Assembly (NCBI RefSeq): GCF_024722015.1
Contig: NZ_JANQBD010000031.1
Location: forward strand, 38,950-102,949
From: Paenibacillus radicis (ex Xue et al. 2023)
GTDB taxonomy: Bacteria > Bacillota > Bacilli > Paenibacillales > NBRC-103111
Length of the DNA: 64,000 bases
Reading direction: 5' to 3'
Under the pieces are notes generated by a model. It searched no databases, was not told the origin of the DNA, and saw only the letters and a list, made by a program, of their open reading frames with translations. Below are positions 50,245-59,846 of the stretch, in pieces. The position numbers and the translations under genes were made by a program. The stretch's first letter is position 1, and each line of letters starts with the position of its first letter.

Positions 50245-51348
50245 ATGGCATCATATCAGAAACGAGGCAAGACCTGGCAGTATACAATAAGTCGTATTAT
50301 CAATGGAAAGCCTGAACCTATCAGAAAAGGCGGATTTACCACCAAGACAGAAGCAAAGGCAGCCGCGGCCGATGTTGAGAGTAATCTGAACAAAGGTATC
50401 GTTCCGCATCTTAAACCGGAACCGTTCGACAAATACTTTGCAAATTGGGTATCGGTTTATAAAAAGGGAGTTGGCAAAAATACGCTTGCACGATATTTGA
50501 CCACACAACAAACAATTGATGAGCATTTTGCTGGCGTAGCCATTCAAAGCATTACCAAACGATCTTATCAAGAATTCTTGAATAAGTATGCAAACAGTCA
50601 CGCCAAGGACACGACCCGCAAGCTCAACACTCACATTAGGGCTTGCGTAAGAGACGCTATTGACGAAGGCGTCATTCATATGGACTTTACCCGCAGCGCC
50701 ATATTATCGGGCTCCGTGCCCCCTAAGAGACCGGAAGAAAAACACTTGAACTACTTTGAGAGCAAGCGTATGATACGAGCTCTGGACCAGCCGACAGAGC
50801 TATCGCATTACCTCATCCTGCTAGGCCTTACATCAGGCATGCGCTTCGGCGAGATGGTCGGTCTGACCCGCGCAGATTTCAATTTTGAAAATAATGAAAT
50901 CAGTGTAAATAAAACGTGGGGTTACACCAATAAAATGCATGAAGGACATGGTCCGACAAAAAATGATAAATCTGTCCGGAAAATAAAAATGGACACTAAG
51001 ACCATGAACGTATTCAAGGCTTGGTTTAATACCGCCCTCGATAATATTCATAAGCTCGTCTTTTACAGCTCCGCATCAAAATACAAAGTACTCAGCAACG
51101 GCGGCGCGAATAAGACGCTGGAAAACCTGCTGAAAAAACTTAATATCAGCCCGATCTCCATACACGGCTTACGGCATACACATGCGAGCATTTTGTTGTA
51201 TAAGAAGGTATCCATTTACTATGTATCGGAGCGCCTAGGACACGGCGATATCGAAACAACCATGAGCCATTACGCTCACATTGTTAAAGAGCTCAGGGAG
51301 CAAGATGAGAACAGTACGGTAGCGATTTTCGGGGAGATGGCGGTGTAA
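50245..51348 (+). CDS. int: Prophage tyrosine integrase
   Basis: 367 residues: AP2-like arm-binding domain (1-50), SAM-like core-binding domain (about 55-150), and catalytic domain with Arg200 (SGMRFGE), lysine near 226-241, His307/Arg310 (HGLRHTH), His333 (LGHGDIE) and Tyr343 (SHYAH). Integrates the phage into tRNA-Arg at the adjacent attR. The stop codon lies inside the right arm-type repeat. Confidence 0.95.
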   Translation: MASYQKRGKTWQYTISRIINGKPEPIRKGGFTTKTEAKAAAADVESNLNKGIVPHLKPEPFDKYFANWVSVYKKGVGKNTLARYLTTQQTIDEHFAGVAIQSITKRSYQEFLNKYANSHAKDTTRKLNTHIRACVRDAIDEGVIHMDFTRSAILSGSVPPKRPEEKHLNYFESKRMIRALDQPTELSHYLILLGLTSGMRFGEMVGLTRADFNFENNEISVNKTWGYTNKMHEGHGPTKNDKSVRKIKMDTKTMNVFKAWFNTALDNIHKLVFYSSASKYKVLSNGGANKTLENLLKKLNISPISIHGLRHTHASILLYKKVSIYYVSERLGHGDIETTMSHYAHIVKELREQDENSTVAIFGEMAV

Positions 51349-51361
51349 AATATGTGTAAAA
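51343..51361. repeat. Candidate integrase arm-type site, right copy
   Basis: GTGTAAAATATGTGTAAAA, identical to 14488-14506, overlapping the integrase stop codon. Confidence 0.65.
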
Positions 51362-51404
51362 AATATTTATTTTATATGCTATTCTATACTATTCTCAAAC
51401 AACG

Positions 51405-51448
51405 AAAAAACCGCCAAAACCCTTATATATCAAGGCTTTCAGCGGTTT
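51405..51448 (-). terminator. Terminator now serving tRNA-Arg, supplied by the prophage
   Basis: Minus-strand AACCGC...GCGGTTTTTTCG hairpin between attR and the integrase stop, followed by T residues. Also workable for the integrase on the plus strand. Confidence 0.75.
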
Positions 51449-51475
51449 ATAATTCATCGTATGATATCTTGAATA

Positions 51476-51549
<74 letters not shown>

Positions 51550-51555
51550 ATAAAA

Positions 51556-51629
51556 TGGAGCGGGTAAGGGGAATCGAACCCCTGCTACCAGCTTGGAAGG
51601 CTGGAGTTCTACCATTGAACTACACCCGC
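51556..51629 (-). tRNA. tRNA-Gly (TCC)
   Basis: Anticodon loop CTTCCAA, acceptor GCGGGTG, encoded CCA. Confidence 0.95.
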
Positions 51630-51650
51630 TTGCATATTAAAACTTAAAAA

Positions 51651-51727
51651 TGGTCGGGATGACACGATTTGAACATGCGACCCCCTGGTCCCAAACCAGG
51701 TGCTCTACCAAGCTGAGCTACATCCCG
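51651..51727 (-). tRNA. tRNA-Pro (TGG)
   Basis: Anticodon loop TTTGGGA, acceptor CGGGATG/CATCCCG, encoded CCA. Confidence 0.95.
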
Positions 51728-51735
51728 AAGTAATA

Positions 51736-51818
51736 TGGTGCCGATAGAGGGACTTGAACCCCCACGGTTTCCCTCACGATTTTGAGTCGCGCGCGTCTGC
51801 CAATTCCGCCATACCGGC
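51736..51818 (-). tRNA. tRNA-Leu (CAA)
   Basis: Long variable arm, anticodon loop CTCAAAA, acceptor GCCGGTA/TATCGGC, encoded CCA. Confidence 0.92.
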
Positions 51819-51827
51819 TTATGCTAT

Positions 51828-51902
51828 TGGAGCGGAAGACGGGAATCGAACCCGCGACCCTCGCCTTGGCAAGGCGATGCTCTACCGCTGAGCCACTTCC
51901 GC
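51828..51902 (-). tRNA. tRNA-Gly (GCC), copy 1
   Basis: Anticodon loop TTGCCAA, acceptor GCGGAAG, encoded CCA. Identical to the copy at 51981. Confidence 0.95.
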
Positions 51903-51980
51903 ATAACAATAAGTCTCTCAAAGACACATGTAATACTTTAACACAATTCCATCAACAAAGCAACATATAAATTTAATAAT

Positions 51981-52055
51981 TGGAGCGGAAGACGGGAATC
52001 GAACCCGCGACCCTCGCCTTGGCAAGGCGATGCTCTACCGCTGAGCCACTTCCGC
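51981..52055 (-). tRNA. tRNA-Gly (GCC), copy 2
   Basis: Identical in sequence to the copy at 51828-51902, 153 bases away. First intact tRNA of this cluster in transcription order. Confidence 0.95.
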
Positions 52056-52413
52056 AAACAAGAACTCGCGTAGAGGGATTTCCACCCTCACGGTCAATCG
52101 CTAGATCCAATGACTAATATGGAGCTAGTAATTTCCGTTCTGCTAAATTAGCGACAAGTAGTAATATATCAGGATTCTTAACGAAATGCAAATGTTTTTC
52201 AAAGAAATTTTCCAAGCTTGTATCCACAGGTCGTTATTCAGCTCCATGGCGGGTCGAGAACGCTCAGCCTTTTAATTATGATGTGGAATAAAACAAGCCT
52301 CCATTAGTCAATAATAAATTAAAAGAGCAGATCAAATGAAATTATTTTTCTACCCTTTTAATTGTTTCGCTCAAACCACTCTTTCAATTTACCCTATCTG
52401 CCTTCTCTTCAAG
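52056..52413. other. Region with a tRNA-Leu relic and otherwise no gene
   Basis: 358 bases between the tRNA cluster and the first sulfatase. It holds the degenerate tRNA-Leu at 52064-52155 and probably the promoter of the tRNA run; I find no protein gene. Confidence 0.5.
52064..52155 (-). pseudogene. Degenerate tRNA-Leu
   Basis: Plus-strand segments CGCGTAGAGGG, CACGGTC and CGCTAGATCC follow the order found in tRNA-Leu(TAG) at 62584-62663. The T-loop, anticodon loop and D-arm are damaged (for example GATTTCCACCCTC for the T-arm). No functional cloverleaf can be drawn. Confidence 0.65.
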
Positions 52414-53808
52414 CTATTGAAAAGCTTTCTCCCCCTTCCCAGCTGGGCCGATCAAATTCAGTTGCCCATTTCCGCTCACCGGCTCTTTCGTCCCGTCCAA
52501 CACAGGATCAACATAGCGTACAAACCAGCTTTCAAGACAGGCTTTCATTTCGCTAATTTTCTCTGCTTGCGTCTTACAATCAATTAGATTATTAATTTCC
52601 TCCGGATCGTGAAGTAAATCATACAGTTCATGCGGGCCGTCCAGATATCGATGCACGTACTTCCACTCTTTAGTGCGAATCATTCTGACAGGACCATACT
52701 CATCAAAAACAACAATTGGATTTTCATTGGCACTCTGTTCACCCAAGAGCAGCGGCACAAAGCTTCTGCCTGGTAATATATCGGCATGCTCCGGCTTTTC
52801 CAAACCAACATACTCTAACAATGTCGGCATGAAGTCGTAACCACTAATCAACTCATCACAGACGATCCCCTGTGGTATGCGTCCGGGCTGACTGAATAAA
52901 GCCGGTACTTTCACCGAGCTATCGTACATATTTTGCGGGAACGTGCCGTTCCCCTTCCCCCAGAACCCATGATGACCGCAGCTAAACCCGTTATCGCTCA
53001 TAAAGCATATCAAAGTCTTTTCACGCACTTCCATATTATCCAGCTTGTCGAGGATCCGTCCGATATTTTGATCCATAGCCGTCACTGCGGCAAAATAGCC
53101 TTGCAGGTTTTGCTTTGTATCATCCCCCCACGGTGTTGTTTTAATCGCCCACGGATGCGGCTGTTCTTGGGGACAGCTTGTAAAAGGGCAATCCTCATAT
53201 GAATCGACTATATCCTTCGGGTGATTATTCACCCATGGACTGTGGGGCGCTGTGTAGTGAACACTCAGATAAAACGGCTGGGAGTCGTCCACCTTATCAA
53301 GAAAACGAAGCGCACCATCCGTGATTGCATCCGTAACATACCCTTCCTCATGATGCAGTTGTCCATTGCTAATCATTGGAGCGTTATAGTAGGGCCCTCC
53401 GCCGCTTTGATGAACATACCAATACGAGAACCCTTTCTGAGCCTGAAAGCTATTGCCAAGATGCCATTTGCCACTTATCCCGCAATGATAACCATTAGCC
53501 TTCAGAATATCGGTGTAACCAATTTGTCCCTGTAAATACTCCGGAGATTCAGCTCCTGCCGGATCTTCGCAAATCCAATCATGAACTCCATGCTGGGAAG
53601 GTATTCGTCCTGTCAACAAAGAAGCTCGTGCCGGTGAGCAAACCGGAGAGGTGCAAAAGAAGCTTGAAAACCTCATTCCCTCCGAAGCAATCCGATCCAA
53701 ATTCGGAGTTTGAATCTCTGAATTACCGGCACATCCCATCGCCCAAGCTCCCTGATCGTCGGATAGAATAAAAACAATATTGGGCCGTTTCTGTGTCATT
53801 CCTTTCAT
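52414..53808 (-). CDS. Sulfatase (formylglycine-dependent), first copy
   Basis: 464 residues, alkaline-phosphatase-fold arylsulfatase family; removes sulfate esters from sugars. FILSDDQG metal site, the formylglycine motif C57-S-P-A-R61 (VCSPARASLLTGR), GKWHLGNS and FMSDNGFSCGHHG are intact. No signal peptide is seen, so it would act on imported oligosaccharides or need another route. No maturase gene nearby. Last gene of the cluster; GAGG 8 bases before the ATG. Confidence 0.92.
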   Translation of the reverse strand: MKGMTQKRPNIVFILSDDQGAWAMGCAGNSEIQTPNLDRIASEGMRFSSFFCTSPVCSPARASLLTGRIPSQHGVHDWICEDPAGAESPEYLQGQIGYTDILKANGYHCGISGKWHLGNSFQAQKGFSYWYVHQSGGGPYYNAPMISNGQLHHEEGYVTDAITDGALRFLDKVDDSQPFYLSVHYTAPHSPWVNNHPKDIVDSYEDCPFTSCPQEQPHPWAIKTTPWGDDTKQNLQGYFAAVTAMDQNIGRILDKLDNMEVREKTLICFMSDNGFSCGHHGFWGKGNGTFPQNMYDSSVKVPALFSQPGRIPQGIVCDELISGYDFMPTLLEYVGLEKPEHADILPGRSFVPLLLGEQSANENPIVVFDEYGPVRMIRTKEWKYVHRYLDGPHELYDLLHDPEEINNLIDCKTQAEKISEMKACLESWFVRYVDPVLDGTKEPVSGNGQLNLIGPAGKGEKAFQ

Positions 53809-53892
53809 TAGACGGTCCTCAATGGCATTTCACTGCGCCTATGGCGATGTTGATAAAGCCATCCTTCTACCCACTGGGCTATCATTACCTTG

Positions 53893-55026
53893 TCAGGATT
53901 CATACCAATACCCTTTCATTCCCCGTTCCAGTCTAAGAAGCGCCTCCAAATAGTAATAATCTCCCCAAATCATGAAGTCATCCGGTGCATTTCCGCCTCT
54001 TACGCTATAGGAACCATGCTGGAGTAATCCTTCGGAATCCCTATTTCCTATAGTCGCATACTTCGTCATAAGCGATGTTATGGACCGTTCCAATCCTTGC
54101 TGCAATTCATCGCGATCTATATCATCGGAAGGCAGCAGCTCTATAAGCTCCAATAAGCCGGCACAGATGATGGCCGAAGCAGAACTGTCACGATAGGGCA
54201 CGGGATCACTCGGCACATCGATATCCCAGAGTGCAACCTGATCCTCTGGCAGATGCCGCAGGAAGTACTTTGCCATCCTTTTAGACGTTTCCAAATACAA
54301 TGGGTCACGCGTATATCTGTAAGACAGTGCAAACCCATATACTCCCCACGCCTGCCCTCTTGTCCACGTTGATCCATTGCGATAACCTTGCGCGGTTGAG
54401 CCTCCGAGAGGTTCCCCGCTTTCTTGGTCAAAATGAAAGGTATGATAACTCGAATCATCTCCCCTAACCAAATATCGCCTACTCTTCTCCGCATGAATCA
54501 CAGCTGCTTTCGCATAACTATCATCACCTGTCGTTTGTGAAGCCCAAAAAAGGAGAGGAAGGTTCATCAAACAATCTATGATGATTCTGCCTCCCTGCTC
54601 CTTATCGCCTAGAGGTCCCCATGCTTGGATAAACTGTCCCTTGACCCTCCAACGGGTCATCAGCTTATCCGCCGCCTTCAATGTAAGCTCCTTGGCCGCC
54701 TCATCCTTTTCGATGATCCATTGAGCTTTGGACGAAAGCGAATATAAAAAACCAATATCGTGATGATCAATAGAATCATTTGTTCGGAGTCTGTTGCTAA
54801 AGCTCTCCACCTTTTTAACTGCAGCATCGCGGAATAACGGATCCTTCGTATACTCGTAAGCGAGCCAGAGCATCCCCGGCCAAAATCCTGAGGTCCATTC
54901 CTGATTCGCATTTAAAAGCCCACTGTATCTTCCTTGCTGCCCCACATGAGGATAAGCATCTCCGAACTTAGCAATGTTATTTCTTATTTTATCTATCGCA
55001 TCTTCAATAGCTGTTTTCCACATCAT
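53893..55026 (-). CDS. Unsaturated glucuronyl hydrolase, GH88
   Basis: 377 residues of the GH88 family, which hydrates and cleaves the unsaturated uronic acid from lyase-made oligosaccharides (from glycosaminoglycans, ulvan or similar). Asp90 (SIDHHDIGF) and Asp151 (IIIDCLMNLPLL) match the catalytic and assisting aspartates; GSTWTRGQAWGVYGF is the sugar-binding block. ATG 55026 follows AGAAGGTG. No signal peptide, cytoplasmic. Lies between two sulfatases; its product would feed KduD-KdgK-Eda. Confidence 0.92.
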   Translation of the reverse strand: MMWKTAIEDAIDKIRNNIAKFGDAYPHVGQQGRYSGLLNANQEWTSGFWPGMLWLAYEYTKDPLFRDAAVKKVESFSNRLRTNDSIDHHDIGFLYSLSSKAQWIIEKDEAAKELTLKAADKLMTRWRVKGQFIQAWGPLGDKEQGGRIIIDCLMNLPLLFWASQTTGDDSYAKAAVIHAEKSRRYLVRGDDSSYHTFHFDQESGEPLGGSTAQGYRNGSTWTRGQAWGVYGFALSYRYTRDPLYLETSKRMAKYFLRHLPEDQVALWDIDVPSDPVPYRDSSASAIICAGLLELIELLPSDDIDRDELQQGLERSITSLMTKYATIGNRDSEGLLQHGSYSVRGGNAPDDFMIWGDYYYLEALLRLERGMKGYWYES

Positions 55027-55046
55027 CGTCTGACACCTTCTTTTCG

Positions 55047-56459
55047 TTAGTATAGTTCGAATCGGTCGCCTGTTTTTAACAGCCAAGCTTGAAGCTCCCG
55101 CTCCAGCTCAGCTGTCACCTCGTGGCTCGACGCCTCTGTAACGATTAATGGATCAAGCTGGTAAGGGTCTTTTTTCAGATCATAAAGAAACCGTTGCGTC
55201 TTCTCGCCAGGCTCATAACCTCTATGAATGACATACGTGTATTGGTGTGTACGAACTGCTCTCCAACCATATTTCCTGTTATCCAGCCCTTGCTTGGCAA
55301 ACTGCTCAATAACCTCCTTACGACCGGGAAAGGCACAGAGAAAAGCCGAACTCACATCCGTTTGTTCATCCTGTCCGATAATCACATTAGAAAAATCTCT
55401 TCCCTCTACGAAGCTAGGGATCGGGATTTCCGCCAGTCCCAGCAAGGTAGGCATAATGTCCACACTGTTAAAAAGCAGAGATGTACTTCCCTCCTTGACC
55501 TGACCGGGCCAGCGCATCAAACATGGAATGCCTACGGATTCCTCATGCCAGGAATGCTTCGCCATCAAACCATGAGAACCCATCAGCTCCCCGTGATCAG
55601 ATGACAGCACAATAAGCGTATTGCCTTCAATCCCAAGATCACGGACCGCATCCAGGATTCTTCCGAACTGCTGATCCAATCCGGTTATCGCAGCAAAATA
55701 ATCGCGCGTATATCGCTCCAGATTTTCCATTCCTCTATCGAACGGTTCTCCGGTATGAGCCATAAGGGATTCTGCTTGTACGTTAGGCCGCAGCTTCAAA
55801 GGACGATTCGCATATACAGCTTTATATGTTTGCGGAACTAATTCAAACGGACTGTGGGGTGGATTCCATGAAACAAACAAGGCGAAGGGATTCTCATTGT
55901 CACAGTGCTTCTGAATGTATTCCAATGCCACATCCGTCTCGTGTTCAAGGGACCATTGTTTCACCGAAATCATATTCGCGTTGTCCTTCCAATAATGCGG
56001 CTCCAAATGATTATCATATGCGCCATAGGAATACCAGAATTCAAAGCCATGCCGCTTCAAGCCAGGCGGTGTGTAAGCATCCCATCCGCGTGCGCCTGAC
56101 GCAGGCTCCAGACAAACGTTCTCTTCCGGCAAATCCAAATGCCATTTGCCGATATACCCCGTATCATACCCTGCCTGCTTCAGCACATCGCCAATGCAGA
56201 CTTCTTCCGGACGCAGCATCACATCAGCGCCAATCTTACAATTGGTGTATACGCCATTGGATTGCGGATATTTGCCTGTTAGCAGAGCAGCCCTATGCGG
56301 TGAGCAAAGTGGTGTGCAGCTTAATGCATTTTCGAAAACCAAGCTTTCTCCAGCAAATTGATCGATATTCGGTGTGATTACCGGGTCTTCGTTTCGATAA
56401 CCAACAGCTTGCTTGCGCCACTGATCGGCAAAAATGTAGATGATATTCGGCTTGCTCAT
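55047..56459 (-). CDS. Sulfatase (formylglycine-dependent), second copy
   Basis: 470 residues. IYIFADQWRKQAVGY metal site, formylglycine motif C52-S-P-H-R56 (LCSPHRAALLTGK), GKWHLDLPEE and LSSDHGELMGSHG are present. Distinct from the first sulfatase in sequence, so a different sulfate position or sugar is likely. Cytoplasmic by lack of signal peptide. Between the transporter genes and GH88 gene. Confidence 0.92.
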   Translation of the reverse strand: MSKPNIIYIFADQWRKQAVGYRNEDPVITPNIDQFAGESLVFENALSCTPLCSPHRAALLTGKYPQSNGVYTNCKIGADVMLRPEEVCIGDVLKQAGYDTGYIGKWHLDLPEENVCLEPASGARGWDAYTPPGLKRHGFEFWYSYGAYDNHLEPHYWKDNANMISVKQWSLEHETDVALEYIQKHCDNENPFALFVSWNPPHSPFELVPQTYKAVYANRPLKLRPNVQAESLMAHTGEPFDRGMENLERYTRDYFAAITGLDQQFGRILDAVRDLGIEGNTLIVLSSDHGELMGSHGLMAKHSWHEESVGIPCLMRWPGQVKEGSTSLLFNSVDIMPTLLGLAEIPIPSFVEGRDFSNVIIGQDEQTDVSSAFLCAFPGRKEVIEQFAKQGLDNRKYGWRAVRTHQYTYVIHRGYEPGEKTQRFLYDLKKDPYQLDPLIVTEASSHEVTAELERELQAWLLKTGDRFELY

Positions 56460-56493
56460 TCCAGATTAGCTCCTTCTCCATAAGTTAATACTG

Positions 56494-57369
56494 TTATCCC
56501 TTTATGGCTCCGGCAGCAATGCCTTCAACAAAGTGGTCTTGGGCAAAAAAGTAGATAAGAATGGTAGGAACGATCGCAGATACGGCTGCAGCCATCAACG
56601 GTCCATATTCAGTGGCATGCTCGGATTGGAAATGCTGCATTCCCAATTGCAAAGTAAACAAATGATCGGAATTAATATAAATCAGCGGTCCCAGAAAATC
56701 ATTCCAGGAGTGCATAAATGTAAAAATCGTCAAGCTGGCGATAGCAGGCCGCATCAAAGGCATAATTACACGTAAATAAATACCAAACTCGCTTAAGCCG
56801 TCAATTCTGGCAGCTTCTGAAAGCTCCTCCGGGATCGATATAAAAAATTGACGAAACAAAAAAACACCAAATGGACTGAAAGCACCAAGCAGGATCAATG
56901 CCCAGTGCGAGTTCAGCAGACCAAGCTGTTTCATCAGCATAAACTGTGGAATCATCATAACTTGAAAGGGGATCATCATCGTAGCTACATATAAGAAGAA
57001 TAATTTATCCCGCTCTGGAAACCGTACCTTGGAGAAAGCGTAAGCCGCCAGAGAGCAGGTAATGATCTGAAGTATGGTTGTTGAAACAGCAATTTTAATC
57101 GTATTTAGATAATAGGAGAAAAAAGGGAGCTTAAACCAGACCTTCTCATAGTTGCTCCAATAAAACGTGCTCGGAATCCACTGGATCGGAAAGGAAAAAA
57201 CTTCCGATTCCGACTTAACAGAAGCAGAAAGCATCCATATAAACGGGACAACCATGGATAAAGATACCAGGATAACAACAGCGTACAGCAGTATTTGGCG
57301 TATTAAAACCGACAAGCGAAAGGGCTTTGAAACGGAATAGGATGCCGTTGGTTCCACGATAGTACTCAT
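56494..57369 (-). CDS. ABC sugar transporter permease (MalG type)
   Basis: 291 residues, six transmembrane segments, EAA loop EAARIDGLSEFGIYLRVIMP, and CUT1-family end with FAQDHFVEGIAAGAIKG. Works with the permease upstream and the binding protein. The ATPase is not encoded here; a shared MsmX-like ATPase is the norm for such importers. Confidence 0.92.
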   Translation of the reverse strand: MSTIVEPTASYSVSKPFRLSVLIRQILLYAVVILVSLSMVVPFIWMLSASVKSESEVFSFPIQWIPSTFYWSNYEKVWFKLPFFSYYLNTIKIAVSTTILQIITCSLAAYAFSKVRFPERDKLFFLYVATMMIPFQVMMIPQFMLMKQLGLLNSHWALILLGAFSPFGVFLFRQFFISIPEELSEAARIDGLSEFGIYLRVIMPLMRPAIASLTIFTFMHSWNDFLGPLIYINSDHLFTLQLGMQHFQSEHATEYGPLMAAAVSAIVPTILIYFFAQDHFVEGIAAGAIKG

Positions 57370-57398
57370 GCTGATTTCCTCCTTGTTGATTGCATTTC

Positions 57399-58289
57399 TT
57401 AATCATTGACCCATTTTTTTTGTCCTTTGAATTGAATCAAGGTAATAACTAAAATGATAGCAAACAATACATATGCCATAGCTGAAGCGTAACCGTACTC
57501 GTATCGTTGGAAAGCCGTATAGTAAATATCATAAACAAGCACATGTGTCGAGCGTCCTGGTCCGCCCTTGGTCAGAACGTACACCATATCAAATACTTTA
57601 AATGAATTAATTATGCCGATAATGACTGTGAAGAATATAACCGGCGAAAGCATCGGTACCGTTATATTCTTGAATTGAGAAGCCTTCCCGGCTCCATCAA
57701 GCGAAGCTGCTTCATACAAATCTTTTGGAATACCCTGCAGTCCAGCCAGATACAACACCATATAATAACCAACGGAATGCCAGATGCTTACAATAATTAC
57801 AGAGGGAAGTGCCCAGGTGGTAGATGCCAGCCACATAGGCGGGTGCTCCACACCTAAGCTTCGCAGCAGCCCGTTAATAGGTCCCATCGTAGGATTGTAG
57901 AGCAGCTGCCATACGACAGCTACAGCTATTGTGGCAGTGATATGGGGCATGAAGATCGCGGTACGGAATAACTTGACGGCTTTAACCCCTTTGTTAAGCA
58001 CAACAGCCGCCAGAATCGCAAGAAATAGTGTGGCCGGTACAGAGACAACTGTCATAATCAAGCTGTTCAGAAGCGATATCCGGAACGTTTCATCTCCCCA
58101 TAGTCGGGTATAGTTAGACAGTCCGGCAAATTCAATCTGTCCAAACCCGTTCCAATCAGTAAAGCTCATCAGAAACGAGGCCAGCACCGGGAAGCAGATG
58201 AACACCAGAAAGCCAATTATGTTCGGCAGCAAGAAGGTATATCCCACTTTGCGCCCTCGTGTGAGGAAGGTTTTGTTGGTTTTCATCAT
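57399..58289 (-). CDS. ABC sugar transporter permease (MalF type)
   Basis: 296 residues, six transmembrane segments, EAA loop EAASLDGAGKASQFKNITVP. ATG 58289 follows AGGAG by 7 bases. Lies 72 bases after the binding-protein gene, separated from it by a strong hairpin. Confidence 0.92.
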   Translation of the reverse strand: MMKTNKTFLTRGRKVGYTFLLPNIIGFLVFICFPVLASFLMSFTDWNGFGQIEFAGLSNYTRLWGDETFRISLLNSLIMTVVSVPATLFLAILAAVVLNKGVKAVKLFRTAIFMPHITATIAVAVVWQLLYNPTMGPINGLLRSLGVEHPPMWLASTTWALPSVIIVSIWHSVGYYMVLYLAGLQGIPKDLYEAASLDGAGKASQFKNITVPMLSPVIFFTVIIGIINSFKVFDMVYVLTKGGPGRSTHVLVYDIYYTAFQRYEYGYASAMAYVLFAIILVITLIQFKGQKKWVND

Positions 58290-58309
58290 GGTTCGACTCC
58301 TTTTCTTAG

Positions 58310-58346
58310 CATTCGAACTTCACTTGCCACAAGTGAAGTTCGAATG
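58310..58346 (-). terminator. Strong intercistronic hairpin between binding protein and permease genes
   Basis: Perfect 17-bp stem with a CCA loop (CATTCGAACTTCACTTG arms). No T-tract on the minus strand, so it more likely stabilises the upstream mRNA or partly attenuates, giving more binding protein than permease. Confidence 0.75.
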
Positions 58347-58361
58347 GGAACGCATATTCCG

Positions 58362-59684
58362 CTATTTTTTCGATGCTGCCTTAAATTCCTTGCCATACTT
58401 GTCAGCCCATTCCTTCTGAATGCGCTCGCCTATTTTTTGAATAGCCTGATCAACCGTTTGCGCTTTGGTCAGCGCCATTTCTCCTTCTTGCTTGTAGATA
58501 TTGTTGAGCACAATATTTTTTATACCCGGCAGCAGCGGATATTCCGGATACTCCTTTTGTTCCACAAAGAAATGAATGTTCTTCGGTTTCATACTGCCGT
58601 CTCCGATATAAGCTTTGCGAATGTCATCATTCGTGTAGCCTGTAAGAAAGCCTTTGGAAGCGAATATCTTCGCGCCTTTTGCTCCTGTCATAAACTGGAG
58701 AAGCTTAAACGCTTCTTCCTTATGCTTCGATGCTTTGTTCAGCATTAAGGAAACCGGCGTTGCCAGACTCGTGTTCGCAGGTACTCCAGCCGGATGTGGC
58801 GCAGGAACGACGTCCCAATCGAAGCTGATTTTCTTCTCTTCCTCCGCTGTTCTTAGCTGGGCTATATGCCAGTCACCGATCAGATTCATGGCTACATTGC
58901 CTTTTTGGAATGCTGAATTGTAATGGGCAGAAGTAGTAATTTGCTCTGCCCAGGACATAATGGAGCCGTCCTTTTCCAAATCCATACGGAACTGCAAAGC
59001 TTTTTTAAACGGTGTCAAATCCTTATCAATAATCGAAGCCCCGGTTTGTACCGCTTGGATGTACCAGGTTTGTGCCCATGGGTGTAGGAAAGCACCATAT
59101 ATTTTGCTTGCGCCTTCGCCTTGGGTCATTTTCTTGGCCAGGTCGCGGAAATCATCCCACGTCATATCGGATTTCGGATAGGGCACATTCATTTTATCGA
59201 AAAGCGTTTTATTATAGTACAGCATCCAATTCGATTTCCGGTAAGGCAAACCATACATTTTGTCGTTAACCTTGAGGTTATCATACAGCGGTCCGAATCC
59301 TGAGACATCGACATTGCCTTTCTTGATGTACTCATCAAGCGGTTCCAATATTCCGGTGTCCAGGAATACGTCCATATTACCGCCTATCAAATCGATCTCT
59401 TCCCCACCTGATAGCTGAAGGCGCAGCTTGTCATAATACTGCTGCTGGGGAATCGTATCCAATTGAACTGAGATGTTCGGATTCTCCTTTTTAAATTCAT
59501 CAAACACCAGCTTGAAGGTGTCAAGATCATCCGGCAGAACAGTCATCTTTAAAGCGACTGGCTTGGCACTCCCGGCAGGAGGCGTTGCGCTGCCTTCCTT
59601 AGCCGTCTCTTTGGCTGGGGAGCAGCCGGCGGCAATACCTGCAACTAATGTGCCTGTTAGCGCCAGACTCAAGATTTTTTTCAT
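58362..59684 (-). CDS. Sugar-binding lipoprotein of the ABC importer
   Basis: 440 residues; lipoprotein signal with lipobox ending GIAAGC (Cys21), then an extracellular solute-binding protein family 1 domain (GNMDVFLDTGILEPLDEYI, YYNKTLFDKMNV, WAEQITTSAHYNSAFQKGNV). ATG 59684 follows AAAGGTGG; a longer frame to 59828 is not supported. Binds oligosaccharide for the two permeases. First gene of the operon, so its promoter lies in 59685-59846. Confidence 0.92.
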   Translation of the reverse strand: MKKILSLALTGTLVAGIAAGCSPAKETAKEGSATPPAGSAKPVALKMTVLPDDLDTFKLVFDEFKKENPNISVQLDTIPQQQYYDKLRLQLSGGEEIDLIGGNMDVFLDTGILEPLDEYIKKGNVDVSGFGPLYDNLKVNDKMYGLPYRKSNWMLYYNKTLFDKMNVPYPKSDMTWDDFRDLAKKMTQGEGASKIYGAFLHPWAQTWYIQAVQTGASIIDKDLTPFKKALQFRMDLEKDGSIMSWAEQITTSAHYNSAFQKGNVAMNLIGDWHIAQLRTAEEEKKISFDWDVVPAPHPAGVPANTSLATPVSLMLNKASKHKEEAFKLLQFMTGAKGAKIFASKGFLTGYTNDDIRKAYIGDGSMKPKNIHFFVEQKEYPEYPLLPGIKNIVLNNIYKQEGEMALTKAQTVDQAIQKIGERIQKEWADKYGKEFKAASKK

Positions 59685-59846
59685 TTTACAACCACCTTTT
59701 GTTTTGTTATGCTTTGAATACGCTTTTATCAGCTGCAGTTTTATTATATTTGGGAAAAGAAATGCCCGATAGTTGAATGTTTTATTCCCCCTAGGTGCGA
59801 TGCGGACACTTCTGGAACCGGGCGTCATTTCATTAAGAGGTAGCCT

